Source of the DNA: Arthrobacter citreus
GTDB lineage: Bacteria > Bacillota > Bacilli > Bacillales > Bacillaceae_G
Assembly: GCA_013200995.1 (NCBI GenBank)
Contig: CP053688.1
Location: 3,968,001-4,032,000, forward strand
Direction of reading: 5' to 3'
DNA length: 64,000 nucleotides
Of this stretch, positions 1-8,042 are shown piece by piece (the first letter of the stretch is position 1; each line of letters starts with the position of its first letter). Both the position numbers and the translations under genes were made by a program. Below the pieces are notes generated by a model, which made no database searches, was not told the origin of the DNA, and worked only from the letters and a program-made list of their open reading frames with translations.

Positions 1-4
1 AAGA

Positions 5-34
5 AAAACCACAAGGAATTTTCCTTGTGGTTTT
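5..34 (-). terminator. Rho-independent terminator after the cation efflux gene
   Basis: A 14-bp inverted repeat (AAAACCACAAGGAA and its complement, 2-nt loop) lies just beyond the stop of the minus-strand transporter gene. Its flanks are T-rich on both strands, so it may also end a plus-strand transcript entering from the left. Confidence 0.75.
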
Positions 35-74
35 ATTCGTTTTATCCTTGCCCTTCAATTAATTTCCGAATTCA

Positions 75-980
75 TTACAATTTCTGCATTTCTCCTGCAT
101 TTAAGATATCAAGTTTTTGTATTCTTTCATTTTCAGGCTCAACGTGAATTAATATTTTTGGATTGACTAGCACATTTTTTATTTCATCTTCAATTTTGTC
201 ACATAATATATGTGCTTCTTCAATGCTCATGTCTGATGGTAATACTAGGTGGAAGTCAATATGTTCCTCGGCACCAGAGCGTCTCGTGCGTAAGTCATGG
301 TACTCAATAAACTGTGATTTAAATGTATTTAATACTTTTACGATTTGATCTAATTCATCAGAAGAAAGGCCAGTATCAAGCAATGGAGTAAACGATTTAC
401 GTCCAAGTTCAATCGATTCCTTCATTATATAAATGGCTATTCCAATACCAATTAAAGCATCAAGAAATTCCCATCCAGTAAGACTAACCAATATTAAACT
501 GACTGCAACCCCTAGAGATGAATAGACATCTGTTAATAAATGCAAAGCGTTAGATTGCATAGCTACAGAATGAGTTTCATTTCCTACTTTTTGAACAATT
601 TTTCCGACTCTCCAATTGATTAATGCTCCAATTAACATGACGACTACACCGATCATAGGTAACTTAATAGGAGAAGGATGTAGAAGTTTTTCGACAGATT
701 CAATGATAATCCAAATACCTGCTACAAATATTAAGATTGTTTCAACCGTACCCGAAATATTTTCAAATTTACCATGCCCATAAGGATGATCCTCATCAGG
801 AGGCCTGTTTGAAATTTTTACAGAGAAAAATGCAATTACTGAAGCAACTAAATCCAATAATGAGTGGATTGCTTCCGAGATGATTGCTACAGAACCAGTA
901 AAAATTCCTACTATTAATTTTAATAAAACGATGATTGTGTTACTGCATATTGAAAGTGCTGCTATTTTGCTTGAACGCAA
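75..980 (-). CDS. Cation diffusion facilitator (CDF) family metal efflux protein
   Basis: Inner-membrane antiporter expected to export divalent metal such as zinc, cobalt, iron or manganese in exchange for protons. About six hydrophobic helices fill residues 5-190, followed by a cytoplasmic metal-binding-like domain (about 205-290). The paired transport-site motifs are visible as HxxxD at 39-43 (SEAIHSLLD) and HxxxD at 147-151 (ALHLLTDV); the His-containing pairs favour zinc-type specificity, which is inference. The frame is open to 1040, but I start at the TTG at 980-978 because AGGGGTG sits 6 nt upstream and the protein then begins MRSSKIAALS. A leader terminator and small ORF lie upstream, suggesting attenuation. 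Substrate is not provable from sequence. Confidence 0.88.
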   Translation of the reverse strand: MRSSKIAALSICSNTIIVLLKLIVGIFTGSVAIISEAIHSLLDLVASVIAFFSVKISNRPPDEDHPYGHGKFENISGTVETILIFVAGIWIIIESVEKLLHPSPIKLPMIGVVVMLIGALINWRVGKIVQKVGNETHSVAMQSNALHLLTDVYSSLGVAVSLILVSLTGWEFLDALIGIGIAIYIMKESIELGRKSFTPLLDTGLSSDELDQIVKVLNTFKSQFIEYHDLRTRRSGAEEHIDFHLVLPSDMSIEEAHILCDKIEDEIKNVLVNPKILIHVEPENERIQKLDILNAGEMQKL

Positions 981-1040
981 TCTATTCACCCCTGTCCAAT
1001 TTTTTCTACTTAAGTTAAGAGTTTTGTAATAAGGCAACAA

Positions 1041-1073
1041 AAAAGAAAAACCACTAACAATTTGTTAGTGGTT
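1041..1073 (-). terminator. Leader terminator upstream of the CDF gene
   Basis: On the minus strand a 12-bp hairpin (AACCACTAACAA, 1-nt loop) is followed by TTTTTCTTTTTT, a classical intrinsic terminator. It lies about 60 nt upstream of the CDF start, inside its presumed leader, and overlaps the stop codon of a 17-codon ORF. Confidence 0.7.
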
Positions 1074-1118
1074 TGTTTTTTTTATATTTAATTTGTTTTT
1101 ATTGAAATGATTTTTCAT
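1065..1118 (-). CDS. Possible 17-aa leader peptide
   Basis: Reading leftward, AGGTG lies 7 nt before an ATG that opens a 17-codon frame (MKNHFNKNKLNIKKTNH). Its stop codon TAA falls in the first arm of the leader terminator at 1049-1073, so ribosome position could decide whether the hairpin forms. The peptide is very rich in Lys and Asn, which also reflects A-rich sequence. Nothing identifies a family. The good ribosome site and the position relative to the terminator are the only support; it could be chance. Confidence 0.4.
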   Translation of the reverse strand: MKNHFNKNKLNIKKTNH

Positions 1119-1233
1119 TTTAATTCACCTTTTCACTCGCATAAAACATATTCTATAATACAGATACTATTTTGAAAAGAAAAAGCTGCGTGTGCAATTG
1201 AAATATAAATCGACAAGATTTTTCAAAAATGGT

Positions 1234-1262
1234 TTGACATCTATTTTTAGACTGTGTTATAC
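1234..1262 (+). promoter_or_regulatory. SigA promoter of lysA leader
   Basis: TTGACA (1234-1239), a 17-nt spacer and TTATAC (1257-1262). It is placed just before the lysine riboswitch, giving a leader of about 325 nt ahead of lysA. Confidence 0.75.
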
Positions 1263-1290
1263 ATAGACTAATATAAAAAATAACAGTCTA

Positions 1291-1457
1291 TTCGTAGAGG
1301 TTGCATTGTATATAAGTATCATTTTAGAGAACTGTGGGTTCGATGACAAAATGAGAAAGGATCCAATGCCGAAGAAATAAATTGCCACACATTTTATTTC
1401 TGGGACTACATTGAATAAATGTGGTACTGTCACATGTGTTTGTGAAGAGCTATTGAA
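1291..1457 (+). promoter_or_regulatory. Lysine riboswitch (L box)
   Basis: The region reproduces the conserved L-box core in order: GTAGAGGTTGC at the 5' side, GCCGAAG followed by an AAATAAA/TTATTTC helix ending in CTGG, then CATTGAATAAATG, ACTGTCA and the closing strand GAAGAGCTATTGAA. These match the layout of the B. subtilis lysC leader. Lysine binding should favour the terminator at 1496-1527 and so switch off lysA. P1 boundaries are approximate. Confidence 0.9.
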
Positions 1458-1495
1458 GAGATGTGATTGGCTAAGTCCTTTTTTTAAAGCGATAG

Positions 1496-1527
1496 GCACA
1501 TGAACATATCCTTCATGTGTCTTTTTT
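1496..1527 (+). terminator. Riboswitch expression-platform terminator
   Basis: GCACATGAA pairs with TTCATGTGT around a 7-nt loop and is followed by C and six T. It lies between the L-box aptamer and the lysA ribosome site and is the expected lysine-dependent terminator. Confidence 0.8.
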
Positions 1528-1595
1528 AATACACTAATACATTGAAGGAAGCTTCTTAGAATAATCTTACATTTGGATTTGAAGGGAGAATATGA

Positions 1596-2918
1596 ATGTA
1601 TTTACATGGTAATAGTCGAATTAATAATGAAGGACATCTAGAAATTGGAGGTTGTGATACTGTAGAATTAGCTAAAAATTACGGTACACCTCTATATATT
1701 TATGATGAAGCATTAATTGAATCAAAATGTAGGGAATTCCTTGAAGCTCTAAAAGATACAGGAATGAAATATCAAGTTGCATACGCGAGTAAAGCATTTC
1801 TATGTGTTGAACAAGCCCGTTTAATTGAAAGAGAAGGATTATGTTTAGACGTTGTATCTGGTGGAGAACTTTATACAGCGTTGCAAGCAGGCTATCCAGC
1901 GGAGAAAATTCATTTTCATGGAAACAACAAGACAATTGAAGAAATCGAAGAAGCATTAAATGCAAAAATCGGTTGTTTCGTTGTTGATAACTTCTTTGAA
2001 TTAGAAGTACTACAAGCGTTAGCTGAGCAACGTGGTGAAGAGGTTTCAATTTTATTACGTGTTACCCCAGGTGTAGAAGCACACACACATGAATATGTTA
2101 TGACAGGACAAGAGGATTCTAAATTTGGATTCGACATCATGTCTGGGCAAGCTAACGAAGCAGTTGAAGTTTCATTAAATTCAAGTAATCTTAAATTATT
2201 AGGAATACATTCACATATAGGGTCACAAATTTTTGAGCCAGATGGATTTGTTCATGCAATCAATGTATTAATGAGCTTTTTAAATGGCCTTAAAAATGAT
2301 TTAGGCTTTACAGCTGAAATATTAAATGTAGGTGGGGGATTTGGAATTCGTTATACTTCCGAAGATGAGCCTTTAGCTGTTGCAAAACATATTGATACAA
2401 TTACCACGATTATTAAACAACAATGTGAAGAGCTAGATTATAAACTACCAGAGCTATGGTTAGAGCCAGGACGTAGTATAGTTGGTGAAGCAGGAACAAC
2501 GCTTTATACGATTGGCTCAACAAAAACATTACCTTCAATTCGTAAATATGTATCTGTTGACGGAGGGATGACTGATAATATCCGTCCAGCTCTTTACGGA
2601 TCAAAATACGAAGCAATGCTTGCAAATCGAGCAAATGATGAAAATAAAGAAGTTGTCTCTATTGCAGGCAAATGTTGCGAAAGTGGCGACATGCTTATTT
2701 GGGATTGCAAATTACCAGTTGTAGAAAACAATGATCTATTAGCTATGTCATGTACTGGTGCTTATGGTTACTCTATGGCTAATAACTACAACCGTATCCG
2801 TCGCCCAGCAGTAGTTTTCGTAAAAGATGGTATGTCAAGAGAAGTAGTACGCCGTGAAACATATGAAGATTTAGTGAGAAATGACAGAGTTTATGTTGAA
2901 AACTCTTCTATTAGATAA
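1596..2918 (+). CDS. lysA: Diaminopimelate decarboxylase
   Basis: PLP enzyme of fold type III that decarboxylates meso-diaminopimelate to L-lysine, the last step of lysine synthesis, in the cytosol. Lys66 in VAYASKAFLC is the PLP Schiff-base lysine; HSHIGSQ, the phosphate-binding GGGFGIRYT, EPGRSIVGEAG and the dimer-interface CCESGD motif are all present in order. Length of 440 aa is normal. The ATG at 1596 follows GGGAG; an upstream ATG at 1592 is out of frame. The gene is single, with its own leader riboswitch and a terminator after it, so regulation is by lysine through transcription attenuation. Confidence 0.97.
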   Translation: MYLHGNSRINNEGHLEIGGCDTVELAKNYGTPLYIYDEALIESKCREFLEALKDTGMKYQVAYASKAFLCVEQARLIEREGLCLDVVSGGELYTALQAGYPAEKIHFHGNNKTIEEIEEALNAKIGCFVVDNFFELEVLQALAEQRGEEVSILLRVTPGVEAHTHEYVMTGQEDSKFGFDIMSGQANEAVEVSLNSSNLKLLGIHSHIGSQIFEPDGFVHAINVLMSFLNGLKNDLGFTAEILNVGGGFGIRYTSEDEPLAVAKHIDTITTIIKQQCEELDYKLPELWLEPGRSIVGEAGTTLYTIGSTKTLPSIRKYVSVDGGMTDNIRPALYGSKYEAMLANRANDENKEVVSIAGKCCESGDMLIWDCKLPVVENNDLLAMSCTGAYGYSMANNYNRIRRPAVVFVKDGMSREVVRRETYEDLVRNDRVYVENSSIR

Positions 2919-2930
2919 ATAACAGATTGA

Positions 2931-2962
2931 TAAAACACTTTCATTATAAATGGAAGTGTTTT
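2931..2962 (+). terminator. Terminator after lysA
   Basis: AAAACACTT and AAGTGTTTT arms around a short loop, followed by a T-rich stretch, 13 nt after the lysA stop. Confidence 0.75.
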
Positions 2963-3025
2963 ATTTCGTTTTCCTCAATAAATTGTGATAATTTATCGAC
3001 ATATAAAGACATATTTATCATTTAT

Positions 3026-3042
3026 ATTACAATATTGTAACA
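3026..3042 (+). promoter_or_regulatory. Candidate WalR (YycF) box upstream of cwlO
   Basis: ATTACA-ATATT-GTAACA is a perfect reverse-orientation match to the WalR direct repeat TGTWAH-N5-TGTWAH. It lies 69 nt before the cwlO-like start, just upstream of a possible TTGCGA / TATAAA promoter whose spacer (20 nt) is long. WalKR control of CwlO-type hydrolases is established in B. subtilis; here it is inferred from the site. Confidence 0.6.
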
Positions 3043-3110
3043 ATTGCGACTCTCTTCGTGAATCTATGGTATAAATACTTAGGTAGATTAGCGAGAGGAG
3101 AGACGCTGTA

Positions 3111-4325
3111 ATGTTAAGAAAAAAACTGGCAGTGCTAGCAATTGCAAGTACAATAGTATTATCATTAGCGCCAAATGCTTCAGTGTTAGCTGATAGCAAA
3201 GTAGAAACAAAGCAAGCTGAAGTAGATAAGTTCCAATCACAATTTAAAAAATTAAGCAGCGAAGTAAAGAAGATAGATGCTCAAATTAAAACAACTAAGA
3301 ATAATATAGATGCAAAAAAAGCAGAAATCACTGAGACAGAGAAACTTATCAATGATAAAAAAGCTAGAATTACATATTTGCAAGATCGAATTGAAAAACG
3401 TAATGAGGTATTAGAACAACGTTTAGTTGCTATGCAAAAGCAACCAAAAGTAAATCTTGTGACCGACGTCTTATTTAACTCTGATGGAATTGTAGATTTC
3501 TTTAACAGAGTAAATTCAATTTCAACATTGTTTAATGCTGACGAAAACATCATTAAAGAACAACAATCAGAACAAGACGAAGTTAAAAAAGAAAAACAAC
3601 TTGTTGATGAGAAAAAAGCAACGCTTGTAGCAGCAAAAGAAGATTTAGTTGCACAACAAAGCGATCTTTCTAAAGCGCAAGCTGAAAAACAAAAATCATT
3701 AGATACTGCAGAAGCTAACTTGAAGTTGGCTGTTAAAGAACTAGAAAATGCAAAAGAAGATGAAAGAGTTCAACGTCTTGAGCAACAATCTCTAGAACTA
3801 GCAGCATTATCAAGTGATGATGAGGATGATAGTGACAATAGTCAAGCGACTAACACTAGTTCAAACTCTTCTAGCTCAGACTCAAAATCAGACTCAAGCT
3901 CACATTCAAAATCTGATTCTAATTCTGGATCAAATGCTGGACCATCAAATGATGGTGGATCAGTTGCAACAGGCAATGGAATTGTAGATTTTGCTCTTCA
4001 ATATCAAGGTGTTCCTTATGTATTTGGTGGAACTTCTCCGAGTGGATTCGATTGCAGTGGATTCATCTGGTACGTATATTCACATAATGGATATGGCATC
4101 TCTCGTGGTAATGTAAAAACATATTGGAGTAGAGCGACAAAAGTAAGCTCTCCACAACCTGGTGACCTAGTATTCTTACAAAATACTTATATTAATGGTC
4201 CTTCACATATGGGTATTTACATTGGTGGAAATAAAATGGTTCATGCTGGAAGCAGCGGAATCGGCATTATCAGCTTAAGTAATAGCTGGGTTCGCTCTCA
4301 CTTCTTAGGCTACGGAAAATTCTAA
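3111..4325 (+). CDS. cwlO: CwlO-like NlpC/P60 D,L-endopeptidase
   Basis: Secreted peptidoglycan hydrolase expected to cut the D-Glu-mDAP bond of the stem peptide during cell elongation. It has a signal peptide (1-27, ending ASVLA), a long charged coiled coil (about 30-235), a Ser/Asp/Asn-rich linker (238-285) and a C-terminal NlpC/P60 domain (about 290-404). The catalytic Cys315 (FDCSGF) and His366 (PSHMGIYIG) are present. The architecture is that of CwlO/PcsB proteins, where the coiled coil contacts FtsEX. A WalR-type box lies upstream, AGGAG precedes the ATG, and a terminator follows. The symbol rests on architecture and site, not alignment. Confidence 0.88.
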   Translation: MLRKKLAVLAIASTIVLSLAPNASVLADSKVETKQAEVDKFQSQFKKLSSEVKKIDAQIKTTKNNIDAKKAEITETEKLINDKKARITYLQDRIEKRNEVLEQRLVAMQKQPKVNLVTDVLFNSDGIVDFFNRVNSISTLFNADENIIKEQQSEQDEVKKEKQLVDEKKATLVAAKEDLVAQQSDLSKAQAEKQKSLDTAEANLKLAVKELENAKEDERVQRLEQQSLELAALSSDDEDDSDNSQATNTSSNSSSSDSKSDSSSHSKSDSNSGSNAGPSNDGGSVATGNGIVDFALQYQGVPYVFGGTSPSGFDCSGFIWYVYSHNGYGISRGNVKTYWSRATKVSSPQPGDLVFLQNTYINGPSHMGIYIGGNKMVHAGSSGIGIISLSNSWVRSHFLGYGKF

Positions 4326-4334
4326 TAGTTTATT

Positions 4335-4372
4335 AACCTCGTATTATATTTAGTATGGTACGAGGTTTTTTA
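4335..4372 (+). terminator. Terminator after cwlO-like gene
   Basis: AACCTCGTA and TACGAGGTT arms with a 15-nt loop, followed by TTTTTATTTT. Confidence 0.8.
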
Positions 4373-4389
4373 TTTTCTCTTAAAATATA

Positions 4390-4422
4390 AAAAAGATATA
4401 AGCTTTAGCTTATATCTTTTTG
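4390..4422 (-). terminator. Terminator of mscL
   Basis: AGATATAAGCT and its complement form a tight hairpin that overlaps the mscL stop codon; the minus strand continues into TTTTTTATATTTT. Confidence 0.75.
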
Positions 4423-4806
4423 GTTTTTAACTTGTACTTTTAATAAATCACGTATTTCAATAAGTAAGGCTTCTTCTTTAGTAGGAACGACAGGTTTAGC
4501 TTCCTCTATTTCTTTCTTTCTAAATGATAGTCTATTAATTAATCGAACGAAGAAAAATACCGAAATCGAAATGATTAGGAAATCAACGACAGTTTGGATA
4601 AAGGAACCGTATTTAATTTGAGTTTTACCATACGTATACATAAGTGTTGAAAAATCAATTCCACCTGAGGCTAATCCAATTATTGGCATCATAATATCTC
4701 CAACCAAAGATGACACAATTTTACCAAAAGCTCCACCAATAATTACCCCAACCGCTAAATCAAGTACATTCCCTTTTAAAGCAAACTTCTTAAATTCTTC
4801 AAACAT
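4405..4806 (-). CDS. mscL: Large-conductance mechanosensitive channel
   Basis: Pentameric inner-membrane channel that opens under membrane tension and releases solutes during hypo-osmotic shock. The N-terminal amphipathic helix ([20 protein letters not shown]) is followed by the Gly/Ala-rich pore helix TM1 (about 15-40), a periplasmic loop, TM2 (about 70-92) and a charged C-terminal bundle helix. At 133 aa it has the family's usual length. AGGAGG lies 8 nt before the ATG. It is transcribed alone, divergent from msrAB. Confidence 0.96.
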   Translation of the reverse strand: MFEEFKKFALKGNVLDLAVGVIIGGAFGKIVSSLVGDIMMPIIGLASGGIDFSTLMYTYGKTQIKYGSFIQTVVDFLIISISVFFFVRLINRLSFRKKEIEEAKPVVPTKEEALLIEIRDLLKVQVKNQKDIS

Positions 4807-4958
4807 ATTACTTTCCTCCTGTGTAATTATCGTATAAGTTTACATACAAATATTCATTCTTTCAAGTTAGGAACTAGCCTTTTTAAGCAAAAATATTTAT
4901 ATCGACTTATATATATGGTAAATACTAATTAATGACAATTATTAGGAGGAGTTAAGGT

Positions 4959-5906
4959 ATGGGGACAGAATTGGCTACATTTGCTGGTGGATGTTTTTGG
5001 TGTATGGTTAAACCGTTTGACCAACAGGACGGAATTATAAAGGTTGTATCAGGATATACAGGTGGGGAAAAAGAAAATCCAACATATGAAGAAGTATGCA
5101 CTCATTTAACAGGTCATTACGAAGCAGTTCAAATTACATTTGATCCTGATGTATATCCGTATGAAAAACTATTAGACTTATTTTGGCAACAAATTGATCC
5201 GACTGATGTAGGTGGGCAATTCGGTGATCGAGGTAGTTCATATAAAACGGCAATCTTTTATCATAATGAAACTCAAAAAGAACAAGCGATTGCTTCAAAA
5301 GAAAAACTTGAAAAAAGCGGTGTTTTCAAAAATTCAATTGTGACAGAAATATTACCTGCAAAACCATTTTATGAAGCAGAAGAATACCATCAGCATTATT
5401 ATAAGAAGCATCCGATTCGTTACCAACTATACTTTAAAGGGTCTGGCCGCCAAAAGTTTTTAAAGGAGCAATGGAAAACTGGTCAAGAAGAGTTAAAGCA
5501 AAAGCTCACACCAATTCAGTATGCTGTTACACAAGAAGATGCAACTGAACCTCCGTTTAGAAACGAGTTCTGGAATCATAAAGAGAAGGGGATCTATGTT
5601 GATATCGTATCTGGAATTCCTTTGTTTAGTTCTTTAGACAAATTTGATTCTGGTTGTGGATGGCCAAGTTTTACAAGACCTATATTAAAAGGTGAAGTTG
5701 AAGAGAAGAAGGACTACAGCCATGGAATGATGCGTATTGAAGTAAGAAGTGCTGAATCTGATTCACATTTAGGTCATGTTTTCGATGATGGACCTGGACC
5801 TGAGGGACTTCGTTACTGCATAAACTCAGCTGCATTAAGATTTGTTCCATATGAAAAAATGGACGAAGAAGGTTTTGGTAATTACAAGAGTATCTTTCTG
5901 AAATAA
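4959..5906 (+). CDS. msrAB: Bifunctional methionine sulfoxide reductase MsrA-MsrB fusion
   Basis: Repairs oxidised methionine; the MsrA half reduces the S-sulfoxide and the MsrB half the R-sulfoxide. MsrA occupies about residues 1-160 with the catalytic Cys12 in GGCFWC. MsrB occupies about 175-310, with the CGWPSF motif, HLGHVF and the catalytic Cys287 in [11 protein letters not shown]. The paired CxxC zinc ligands of zinc-type MsrB are missing ([11 protein letters not shown] where Cys would stand), so this is the zinc-free form. Separate msrA and msrB genes are the rule in B. subtilis, whereas fusions occur in streptococci and some bacilli. GGAGGAG precedes the ATG; a terminator follows. Confidence 0.96.
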   Translation: MGTELATFAGGCFWCMVKPFDQQDGIIKVVSGYTGGEKENPTYEEVCTHLTGHYEAVQITFDPDVYPYEKLLDLFWQQIDPTDVGGQFGDRGSSYKTAIFYHNETQKEQAIASKEKLEKSGVFKNSIVTEILPAKPFYEAEEYHQHYYKKHPIRYQLYFKGSGRQKFLKEQWKTGQEELKQKLTPIQYAVTQEDATEPPFRNEFWNHKEKGIYVDIVSGIPLFSSLDKFDSGCGWPSFTRPILKGEVEEKKDYSHGMMRIEVRSAESDSHLGHVFDDGPGPEGLRYCINSAALRFVPYEKMDEEGFGNYKSIFLK

Positions 5907-5927
5907 ATCAATAAGAAATGAGCTATG

Positions 5928-5957
5928 AACCGGGATGTAAATCATCTCGGTTTTTTC
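5928..5957 (+). terminator. Terminator after msrAB
   Basis: AACCGGGATG pairs with CATCTCGGTT (one G-U) and is followed by TTTTTTC. Confidence 0.8.
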
Positions 5958-6046
5958 TTTATTAAAAATGTGAAGCTTAATTTATAACCTAATTATTACT
6001 TTCTTAATCTCGTCTCAAATATTACCTAAAAAGTTTTCTGAAAATA

Positions 6047-6101
6047 TTTACAATTGCGAAATAAATGTGTTAATATAAAAGTGTCACAAAGTTGTCACAA
6101 A
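6047..6101 (+). promoter_or_regulatory. Promoter with tandem TGTCACAAA repeats
   Basis: TTTACA (6047-6052), 18 nt, TAATAT (6071-6076). Around the expected transcription start lie two direct copies of TGTCACAAA 11 bp apart (6083-6101). The region is also bracketed by TTGCGAA (6054) and its inverted copy TTCGCAA (6115). The direct repeat spaced by one helical turn resembles an operator; no regulator can be named. Confidence 0.5.
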
Positions 6102-6148
6102 TTAGGTATTGCAATTCGCAAAAAAGTAGAAACAGGAGGTCAATCATA

Positions 6149-6376
6149 ATGAAGCAAACTGATCATGAAATCGTTGAAACATATACTCAATATTCAGGTA
6201 TTGCCTTTTTTATAGGTCTTATTCTATTTTTATTATATTTCACTGGAAGCGGTTTCTTACATACAGGCGTGAGCCTAACAGTGAGCATAGTATTGATGGG
6301 ATCTTGTTCAACCTTATTTTTATTAGGTACTTTTTTGGGATTGATGTTCTCAATTTCTTCAAAAGAACAAGCTTAG
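6149..6376 (+). CDS. Small two-helix membrane protein of unknown function
   Basis: A 75-aa protein with two hydrophobic helices (about residues 19-38 and 44-67) joined by a short Gly-rich turn, and short charged ends; both ends are probably cytoplasmic. The frame is open from 6092, but AGGAGGT at 6135-6141 lies 7 nt before the ATG at 6149, which fixes the start. It stands alone between a promoter with tandem repeats and a strong terminator. I do not recognise the family. Confidence 0.7.
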   Translation: MKQTDHEIVETYTQYSGIAFFIGLILFLLYFTGSGFLHTGVSLTVSIVLMGSCSTLFLLGTFLGLMFSISSKEQA

Positions 6377-6392
6377 GATAATAAAAAAGAGT

Positions 6393-6433
6393 GGGTGTTC
6401 AATGACAAAAGTCATTTTGAGCACCCTTTTGTT
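6393..6433 (+). terminator. Strong terminator
   Basis: A long hairpin: GGGTGTTCAA with TGAC/GTCA inner stem pairs with TTTTGAGCACCC, followed by TTTTG. Confidence 0.8.
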
Positions 6434-6538
6434 TTGAGTTTGGCTAATCGATCTATAAAGAAACTTAACATAATTTAACATTCATCCTATATGTTTAAAT
6501 ATTGTAGTTTCGATGCACTAGGAGGTGTTTTTAAAAGG

Positions 6539-7813
6539 ATGACATTTTTTAAAAAGTTAAAAGGTATGGATCGTAATGTATGGATTCGAGTTATTGGAGA
6601 AACGATTACGAGTAGTGCGATGATGATGCTTATGCCATTTTTTGCACTTTATTTAGAAGGTAAAGTCGATTCAATGCTAAAGGTAGGATTTATCATGTCG
6701 ATTTCACCTATAGCCTCTTTATTCGGTTCGATGGCTGGAGGTAGGCTGGCAGATTTATATGGCCGGAAACGGATGATGGTCTTTTCAACGTTTGGAACAT
6801 CTCTCATTTTAGTTTCGTTTGCTTTAGTAGAAAGCTATACGTCATTTTTAATTTTATCAATTTTACTAGGTATTAGTAACTCTTTTTTTAGTCCGGCAGC
6901 TTCTGCAATGGTAGCCGATGTAACTGAACCAGAAAAAAGAACTGAAGCCTATGGACTATTAAGAGTTGGGAGTAATGTAGGTACTGTCATAGGTCCATTA
7001 TTAGGAAGTTCAGTTGTATATTTTTCAAAAGATAGTTTATTTTTTATTGCGGCAACAGCTTTAGGACTGTATAGTATTGCTCAATTAATTCTATTAAAAG
7101 AGACACTCCCTGCAGAAAAGAAGAGTGTTAAAGAAAATCAAGACAAAACAACAATTCCGTTTAAAAAGGTTATGAACATTATTAGTTCTGATAAATTATT
7201 GCTTTTTTATGTAGCAACAGGTGTCATAATATCAATGGGATTTTCGCAAATTGAAGGAATGCTACCACTTTATTTTAAACAAAGCTTTAAGCCTCATTTC
7301 GGTGAATGGAATCCTTATCCTTTTTTAATGTCACTTAATGGATTGCTAGTTGTCCTTTTTCAATTTCCTATTTCAAGTTATTTATCGAATCGTTCAATTG
7401 GAAAAACGATGTTCTATGGTACGATCTTATTTGGATTAGGAATTTTATCGATTGGTTTTGCACCGCCATTATTTCTTTTCGTTGGATTAGGTAAATGGAT
7501 GATTCTAGTTCTATTGGCAATAATCTTCATTTACTACACATTTGGAGAAATGGTCATGTCGCCAGTTCAAATGACATTTGTGGCGAATATAGCACCTGAA
7601 GAATTAAGGGCAACTTATATGGCTGTTGGTAGTATGAAATATACGATTGGTGGGTTTCTTGGACCTTTATTAGGAGGCTATTTGTTTGATTTAAAGTTAG
7701 GGATTTGGCTTTTTATCATTCTTGGAACAGGAGTAGTAATTTCGGGAGTAATGTATCGTTCACTAGATGAAAAGGTAGCAATAAGAGATAATCAACAAGG
7801 CATAGCTCAATAA
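6539..7813 (+). CDS. Major facilitator superfamily (MFS) multidrug-type efflux transporter
   Basis: A 424-aa inner-membrane transporter with about 12 hydrophobic helices. The family A-loop signature between helices 2 and 3 is visible as GGRLADLYGRKR (about residue 65), and a second-half counterpart lies near SNRSIGK. The N-terminal half resembles drug:proton antiporters; substrate cannot be read from sequence. The frame extends to 6491, but GGAGGTG at 6521-6527 serves the ATG at 6539 (MTFFKKLKG). The gene has its own promoter region after the previous terminator. The 229 nt between its stop and ddl hold no convincing gene. Confidence 0.88.
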   Translation: MTFFKKLKGMDRNVWIRVIGETITSSAMMMLMPFFALYLEGKVDSMLKVGFIMSISPIASLFGSMAGGRLADLYGRKRMMVFSTFGTSLILVSFALVESYTSFLILSILLGISNSFFSPAASAMVADVTEPEKRTEAYGLLRVGSNVGTVIGPLLGSSVVYFSKDSLFFIAATALGLYSIAQLILLKETLPAEKKSVKENQDKTTIPFKKVMNIISSDKLLLFYVATGVIISMGFSQIEGMLPLYFKQSFKPHFGEWNPYPFLMSLNGLLVVLFQFPISSYLSNRSIGKTMFYGTILFGLGILSIGFAPPLFLFVGLGKWMILVLLAIIFIYYTFGEMVMSPVQMTFVANIAPEELRATYMAVGSMKYTIGGFLGPLLGGYLFDLKLGIWLFIILGTGVVISGVMYRSLDEKVAIRDNQQGIAQ

Positions 7814-8042
7814 AGTGTTATATGTTTCGAAATACATGTGACTTCGAATCGTCTCTAGTTAAGGTTTTTAGATTTTGCCACTGGTATAGCGCAATACGCT
7901 ATACTTTTTTAGTGTTAAAAAATCACAAAAAGACTATCGTTGCATATGTTGTAAAGAAAAATAGGTTTCTACCCATAAAAGCTTATACACTTTTGTATAA
8001 AGTGGTACAATAGGGAGAGCAAAAAATAGTAGGGGGAACATC

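Noticed and set aside
1257..1499. 80-aa minus-strand frame upstream of lysA
   Set aside because: It is the antisense of the lysine riboswitch and has no ribosome site.
7822..8013. 63-aa plus-strand frame between the MFS gene and ddl
   Set aside because: No ribosome site, no recognisable content, and it occupies what should be the ddl promoter region.
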